Below, one piece after another: positions 60,150 through 64,000 of a stretch of 64,000 nt of DNA. Source of the stretch: Diphasiastrum complanatum (taxonomy: Eukaryota; Streptophyta; Lycopodiopsida; Lycopodiales; Lycopodiaceae); assembly GCA_029204225.1 (NCBI GenBank), contig CM055112.1, forward strand, positions 46,329,063-46,393,062. Direction: 5' to 3'. Every line of letters starts with the position of its first letter. Position 1 is the stretch's first letter. Below the pieces are notes generated by a model. The model saw only the letters and a list, made by a program, of their open reading frames with translations, did no database searches and was not told where the DNA came from. Both the position numbers and the translations under genes were made by a program.

Positions 60150-60638
60150 GTTATGTCCATGTCTTGTACAAGGGAATCGAAATTATTCCTGACGTGGATA
60201 GCCGATCACTCCAGTTGTATGTGGTTATTAGATATGCTACGTCATTCCGGACATGGTCGTATTAAATAATTAATAATCATATGAGGGCCCAGACCTATAA
60301 TTGGACATAGGAGCACATGCATGGTGAAGACTGCTTTAATGCAAGAATCGGAGATCAATAGCTCAATTTAGGTTGCATGAGGATCCTAAAGGGAATATTC
60401 TCTCTCTCTCTTGAGAAGAATAGGTCTAGTGAAAACTCGCCCATCCTCCTATTGTGAATTGTGATTCTTGAGCGAGTTCTTCCTCTCTTCTCTTGTGTTC
60501 TTCATTGTGGCTTGGGAGTGGATTGGTTGGGGTATTGACATGCCTCTCTATATTGGTTGGGTGGTTCATGCTCCACAGGTGTCCTTTTGATTTGCATGTG
60601 ATTGGAATCCTGTAGATCTTCACTTGGTGGTTCTTATA
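60150..60638 (+). repeat. 3' LTR of the 53436 chromovirus
   Basis: Follows the purine tract AAGGGGGGAAGAA. It starts GTTATGTCCATG and ends GGTTCTTATA, immediately before the AGTCC target duplication at 60639-60643. Confidence 0.88.
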
Positions 60639-60752
60639 AGTCCATTGTCGCCTCTCTACATAAAATATGTTGTCAATCATTTGAGCAGAGAAGTATAATT
60701 GTCAAGCTGAGTTACCCCTATGACCCATCTTTCAGATACATGTCAAACAAGG

Positions 60753-62177
60753 TTTAGGGCTTAGGGTTTTAGGGTTTCTAGGGTTTTAGGGGTTTTAGGG
60801 TTTTAGGGTTTTTAGGGTTGTAGGGTTTCTAGGGTTTAGGGTTTAGGGTTGAGGGTTGAGGGTTGAGGGTTGAGGGTTTAGGGTTGAGGGTTGAGGGTTT
60901 AGGGTTTAGGGTTTAGGGTTGAGGGTTGAGGGTTTAGGGTTTAGGGTTTAGGGTTTAGGGTTGAGGGTTGAGGGTTGAGGGTTTAGGGTTTAGGGTTGAG
61001 GGTTGAGGGTTTAGGGTTGAGGGTTGAGGGTTTAGGGTTGAGGGTTGAGGGTTTAGGGTTTAGGGTTGAGGGTTGAGGGTTGAGGGTTTAGGGTTGAGGG
61101 TTGAGGGTTTAGGGTTGAGGGTTTAGGGTTGAGGGTTTAGGGTTGAGGGTCTAGGGTTGAGGGTTGAGGGTTGAGGGTTTAGGGTTGAGGGTTGAGGGTT
61201 TAGGGTTTAGGGTTTAGGGTTTAGGGTTTAGGGTTAGGGTTTAGGGTTTAGGGTTTAGGGTTTAGGGTTTAGGGTTTAGGGTTTAGGGTTTAGGGTTTAG
61301 GGTTTAGGGTTTAGGGTTTAGGGTTTAGGGTTTAGGGTTTAGGGTTTAGGGTTTAGGGTTTAGGGTTTAGGGTTTAGGGTTTAGGGTTTAGGGTTTAGGG
61401 TTTAGGGTTTAGGGTTTAGGGTTTAGGGTTTAGGGTTTAGGGTTTAGGGTTTAGGGTTTAGGGTTTAGGGTTTAGGGTTTAGGGTTTAGGGTTTAGGGTT
61501 TAGGGTTTAGGGTTTAGGGTTTAGGGTTTAGGGTTTAGGGTTTAGGGTTTAGGGTTTAGGGTTTAGGGTTTAGGGTTTAGGGTTTAGGGTTTAGGGTTTA
61601 GGGTTTAGGGTTTAGGGTTTAGGGTTTAGGGTTTAGGGTTTAGGGTTTAGGGTTTAGGGTTTAGGGTTTAGGGTTTAGGGTTTAGGGTTTAGGGTTTAGG
61701 GTTTAGGGTTTAGGGTTTAGGGTTTAGGGTTTAGGGTTTAGGGTTTAGGGTTTAGGGTTTAGGGTTTAGGGTTTAGGGTTTAGGGTTTAGGGTTTAGGGT
61801 TTAGGGTTTAGGGTTTAGGGTTTAGGGTTTAGGGTTTAGGGTTTAGGGTTTAGGGTTTAGGGTTTAGGGTTTAGGGTTTAGGGTTTAGGGTTTAGGGTTT
61901 AGGGTTTAGGGTTTAGGGTTTAGGGTTTAGGGTTTAGGGTTTAGGGTTTAGGGTTTAGGGTTTAGGGTTTAGGGTTTAGGGTTTAGGGTTTAGGGTTTAG
62001 GGTTTAGGGTTTAGGGTTTAGGGTTTAGGGTTTAGGGTTTAGGGTTTAGGGTTTAGGGTTTAGGGTTTAGGGTTTAGGGTTTAGGGTTTAGGGTTTAGGG
62101 TTTAGGGTTTAGGGTTTAGGGTTTAGGGTTTAGGGTTTAGGGTTTAGGGTTTAGGGTTTAGGGTTTAGGGTTTAGGG
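60753..62177 (+). repeat. Plant telomere-type array, (TTTAGGG)n with degenerate left part
   Basis: The left third (60753-61239) mixes TTTAGGG with TTGAGGG, TTTTAGGG, TTTCTAGGG, TCTAGGG and one TTAGGG. From 61240 to 62177 the repeat appears perfect: 938 bp is exactly 134 x 7 and the phase is kept at both ends. The G-rich strand runs left to right, so if this is or was a chromosome end, the end lay on the right. Degenerate inner and perfect outer repeats are the normal polarity of real telomeres. It is followed without a break by PLE-related sequence instead of more repeats. Confidence 0.95.
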
Positions 62178-62467
<290 letters not shown>

Positions 62468-62517
62468 TAGAGAGAAGAGACACTTTTGCACACAAATGAA
62501 GGGAAAGTACTGATCAA

Positions 62518-62565
62518 TAGCAAAGCCAGACTAGTTTCGCTCGTGAGAGCTCATCAGTGGCGCTA
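62518..62565 (-). ncRNA. Type I hammerhead ribozyme
   Basis: On the minus strand all hammerhead core elements occur in order. The 5' strand of stem I is UAGC-GCCA (62565-62558). The core CUGAUGA (62557-62551) is followed by stem II GCUC-loop UCAC-GAGC (62550-62539) and core GAAA (62538-62535). A minimal stem III follows, in which the last A of GAAA and the next C pair with GU around a UA loop. The cleavage triplet GUC ends at 62529, and the 3' strand of stem I is UGGC-UUU-GCUA (62528-62518). Stem I pairs GCCA/UGGC and, beyond a UUU bulge, UAGC/GCUA. The very short stem III is typical of hammerheads found in Penelope-like elements. Predicted to self-cleave at 62529/62528. Confidence 0.92.
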
Positions 62566-62640
62566 AGGAAGAGGTGGACAGACCCCACACTCTCCAAAAG
62601 TACTAACTACAAGTGAGAGCAAAAGTGAGCCAAGGTATGG

Positions 62641-62648
62641 CTTTTATA
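62641..62648 (-). promoter_or_regulatory. TATA box upstream of the hammerhead
   Basis: The minus strand reads TATAAAAG about 75 bp before the first ribozyme base. A start site ~30 bp downstream would place the ribozyme at the very 5' end of a transcript, as expected for a promoter in a PLE pseudo-LTR. Function is inferred from position. Confidence 0.5.
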
Positions 62649-62667
62649 CTAGAAGAAATGGAATAAT

Positions 62668-63091
62668 CCCTGAGCATATGCTTCCAAGGGTCCAAAGTGC
62701 TAGTAGGCTAAAGTGCAGGTAGGGCTAAAGTGCTAGTAGGCTAAAGTGCAAGTAGGGCTAAAAATGACCGTTTGGGCTTAAAAAGTGACCGACGGAAATA
62801 ACCGTTAGATCGAATGTAGCCGACGGAGCATGAGAAGCACAAACTGCAAAATAGCTAATTTTTTCAAATTTTTCTAAGACTAGCAGTACCAACCAATGCC
62901 GATGATGCAGAAAAAACTGCTAAAAATAGGCATGGGGCAAAAATAGCTAAACTACCTGAAAAAGCAGTAAAACCCCGAGCTAATGCTTCAAGGGGTGAAG
63001 ATTACAATGGAAAGAGTAAAACCCTGAGCAAATGCTTCGAAGGGTGAACAATACATAGTAAAACCTCGATCCAATGCTCCGAGGGTGAGGA
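62668..63091. repeat. Hairpin repeats in the PLE 3' region
   Basis: Four related units: 62668-62690, 62972-62996, 63021-63045 and 63062-63086 (the last diverged). Each has an outer ACCC(C/T)...(G/A)GGGT stem and, in the first three, an inner AGC/GCT stem with a four-base loop. Between units two and three the outer stem changes by a compensating pair (ACCCC/GGGGT versus ACCCT/AGGGT). A separate 34-bp direct repeat (AAAGTGCTAGTAGGCTAAAG...) lies at about 62694-62760. Confidence 0.7.
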
Positions 63092-63097
63092 AGTACA

Positions 63098-64000
63098 TCA
63101 GTGAAATCTACTGTGAACCAAGTAACCCTGTAAGTTACGAGCCCGGAGCCAACAGATGATAGGCCGTCCGAAAAGTGTCGATAACTGCGGATCTTTCAGG
63201 AATGCGTCCGAGAGTTTAGGGTTTAGGAATGCCCCAAGGTTTAGAGCCTGAGTAAAAGGAGAGTGCTCAAGCTTCAGCACCAGGGGGGCCCGCCGAACTC
63301 TAGGAGGACCAGGAAGACATGCATCGAGAAGAGTAGATCTATCACTGTATGAAGCAGCAGCAGCAAAGCAAAGCAGGATGAATGCTCTGGGATAGCCACG
63401 AGCACGCAAGCGCTGATAAAAGCTGTGTCGAAGAGCAAGAAACCCATCCAAGGTACTTTCTCTGAGAATATAACGCTGAAGCTCACCAAGAATGAAAGCA
63501 CGCTTCTGGTGACGCGGGTGGCAGGAAGACCAAGGTAAATACTGATACCTGTTAAGGCTCTTCTGATGACAACTGGAAGAAAGGATACCAGAAGAGCGAA
63601 AAGCAGCATCCTTCGAAAAACAAATGTCGAGGATATCTATACTGAAGTCCGAAATCTGCCAGTGTATATGAATGGAGTCCACCAAGGAATCATACCTAGA
63701 GAGCCAATGCTCAAGAGAAGTGCGAGAACCCTGCCAGATACCAAAACCATCGTCGATGAAGCGCCTGAAGTAGATAGGCCAGGAGGAAGGGGTCGAAGAA
63801 ACTGCCAAATCATGCTCCAAACTGCAAAGGAAGAGACAAGCGTAGACAACTGCAAAGCTGGTACCCATAGCTGTACCTCTGACCTGAAGCCAAAAATCTG
63901 CATCAAACTGAATGTAGTTATGCTCAAGGACTAAAGAGGCAAGATTGAGAACAAGTCTTTCCAAAGGAACAGAGGAAAGCCTGCCAGCAATCATAGACTG
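63098..64000 (-). CDS. Penelope-like element reverse transcriptase (partial, C-terminal part)
   Basis: The minus-strand frame is open from the window edge to a stop at 63098. Counting from the Met at 63994, it shows FDADFWLQVRGTAMGTSF (30-47), the PLE RT block with GTAMG; FRRFIDDGFGIW (76-87), the catalytic motif; SIDILDICFSKD (118-129); and SCHPRHQKRAFILGELQ (157-173) followed by RLRARGYP (195-202), all diagnostic of PLEs. It ends in RARNLQGYLVHSRFH, just where the linker would lead into a C-terminal GIY-YIG nuclease, which is absent. That fits EN-deficient Athena/Coprina-type PLEs. The N-terminal half is outside the window, so a permuted N-terminal nuclease cannot be excluded. No frame break is seen. 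The 3' end points to the telomere array. Confidence 0.88.
   Translation of the reverse strand, partial: QSMIAGRLSSVPLERLVLNLASLVLEHNYIQFDADFWLQVRGTAMGTSFAVVYACLFLCSLEHDLAVSSTPSSWPIYFRRFIDDGFGIWQGSRTSLEHWLSRYDSLVDSIHIHWQISDFSIDILDICFSKDAAFRSSGILSSSCHQKSLNRYQYLPWSSCHPRHQKRAFILGELQRYILRESTLDGFLALRHSFYQRLRARGYPRAFILLCFAAAASYSDRSTLLDACLPGPPRVRRAPLVLKLEHSPFTQALNLGAFLNPKLSDAFLKDPQLSTLFGRPIICWLRARNLQGYLVHSRFH

Larger units (their letters stand above)
53436..60638 (+). mobile_element. Full-length but inactive chromovirus (Ty3/gypsy), TSD AGTCC
   Basis: The 5' LTR is 53436-53919 and the 3' LTR 60150-60638. They are nearly co-linear but differ at many scattered positions (roughly 95% identity by eye), so the insertion is older than the copia at 35536. 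The 5-bp duplication AGTCC flanks it (53431-53435, 60639-60643). The PBS TGGTATCAGAGC is at 53921-53932 and the polypurine tract AAGGGGGGAAGAA at 60136-60148. An unusually long leader (53933-55720) precedes gag. The 3' LTR ends only about 115 bp before the telomere-type array. Confidence 0.93.

Noticed and set aside
60753-62177. CRISPR-like or protein-coding reading of the array
   Set aside because: It is a 7-bp telomere repeat without spacers; plant nuclear context.

Overview
The window is nuclear DNA of a land plant with a large, repeat-rich genome. It carries a long TTTAGGG telomere-type array, a host helicase gene with introns of about 14.8 and 18.9 kb, and Ty3/gypsy chromoviruses, Ty1/copia elements, hAT relics, a non-LTR element and MITEs nested in one another. 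Such intron sizes suit a fern or gymnosperm better than a small-genome angiosperm. The species cannot be fixed from the sequence, and no bacterial or organellar features are present.

Layout. 1-7526: chromovirus and copia wreckage, including a deletion-bearing chromovirus at 2236-5383 (5-bp target duplication GGTAT) and a small copia deletion derivative at 5771-7526. 8274-45039: five + strand exons of one host gene, an SF1 (Upf1/SEN1-like) RNA/DNA helicase, whose upstream exons are not identified here. Its second large gap (8818-23594) holds palindromic repeats, a decayed hAT transposase gene with a triplicated terminal exon, a copia/gypsy chimera, an LTR element with an unidentified 468-codon ORF, another copia relic and a 178-bp Tourist-like MITE. 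Its last intron (25732-44637) holds two or three minus-strand chromoviruses, a nearly intact 6.06-kb copia element nested in one of them, and a second hAT relic. 45040-53435: intergenic DNA with tandem duplications, a broken non-LTR retrotransposon (RT plus zinc-finger/nuclease-like tail) and an 86-bp tRNA-like insertion with a perfect 15-bp target duplication. 53436-60638: a full-length but inactivated chromovirus with both LTRs, PBS, PPT and TSD.

60753-64000 is the most unusual part. A 1.43-kb plant telomere array runs from degenerate repeats (TTGAGGG, TTTTAGGG) on the left to 134 apparently uninterrupted TTTAGGG units on the right. Beyond it lies a minus-strand Penelope-like retroelement whose 3' end faces the array. 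This is the geometry expected if an exposed telomeric 3'-OH primed reverse transcription. The PLE reading frame stops right after the RT/linker, with no C-terminal GIY-YIG nuclease. Its 3' region carries a complete type I hammerhead ribozyme (62518-62565, minus strand), a TATA box just upstream of it, covarying hairpin repeats and a 150-bp (AG)n tract. Together these look like a telomere-attached PLE with a pseudo-LTR. The main uncertainty is that the 5' half of the element lies outside the window.

Nearly all mobile-element genes here are pseudogenes with stops, frameshifts and deletions. The helicase is the only gene with intact exons and consistent splice phases.
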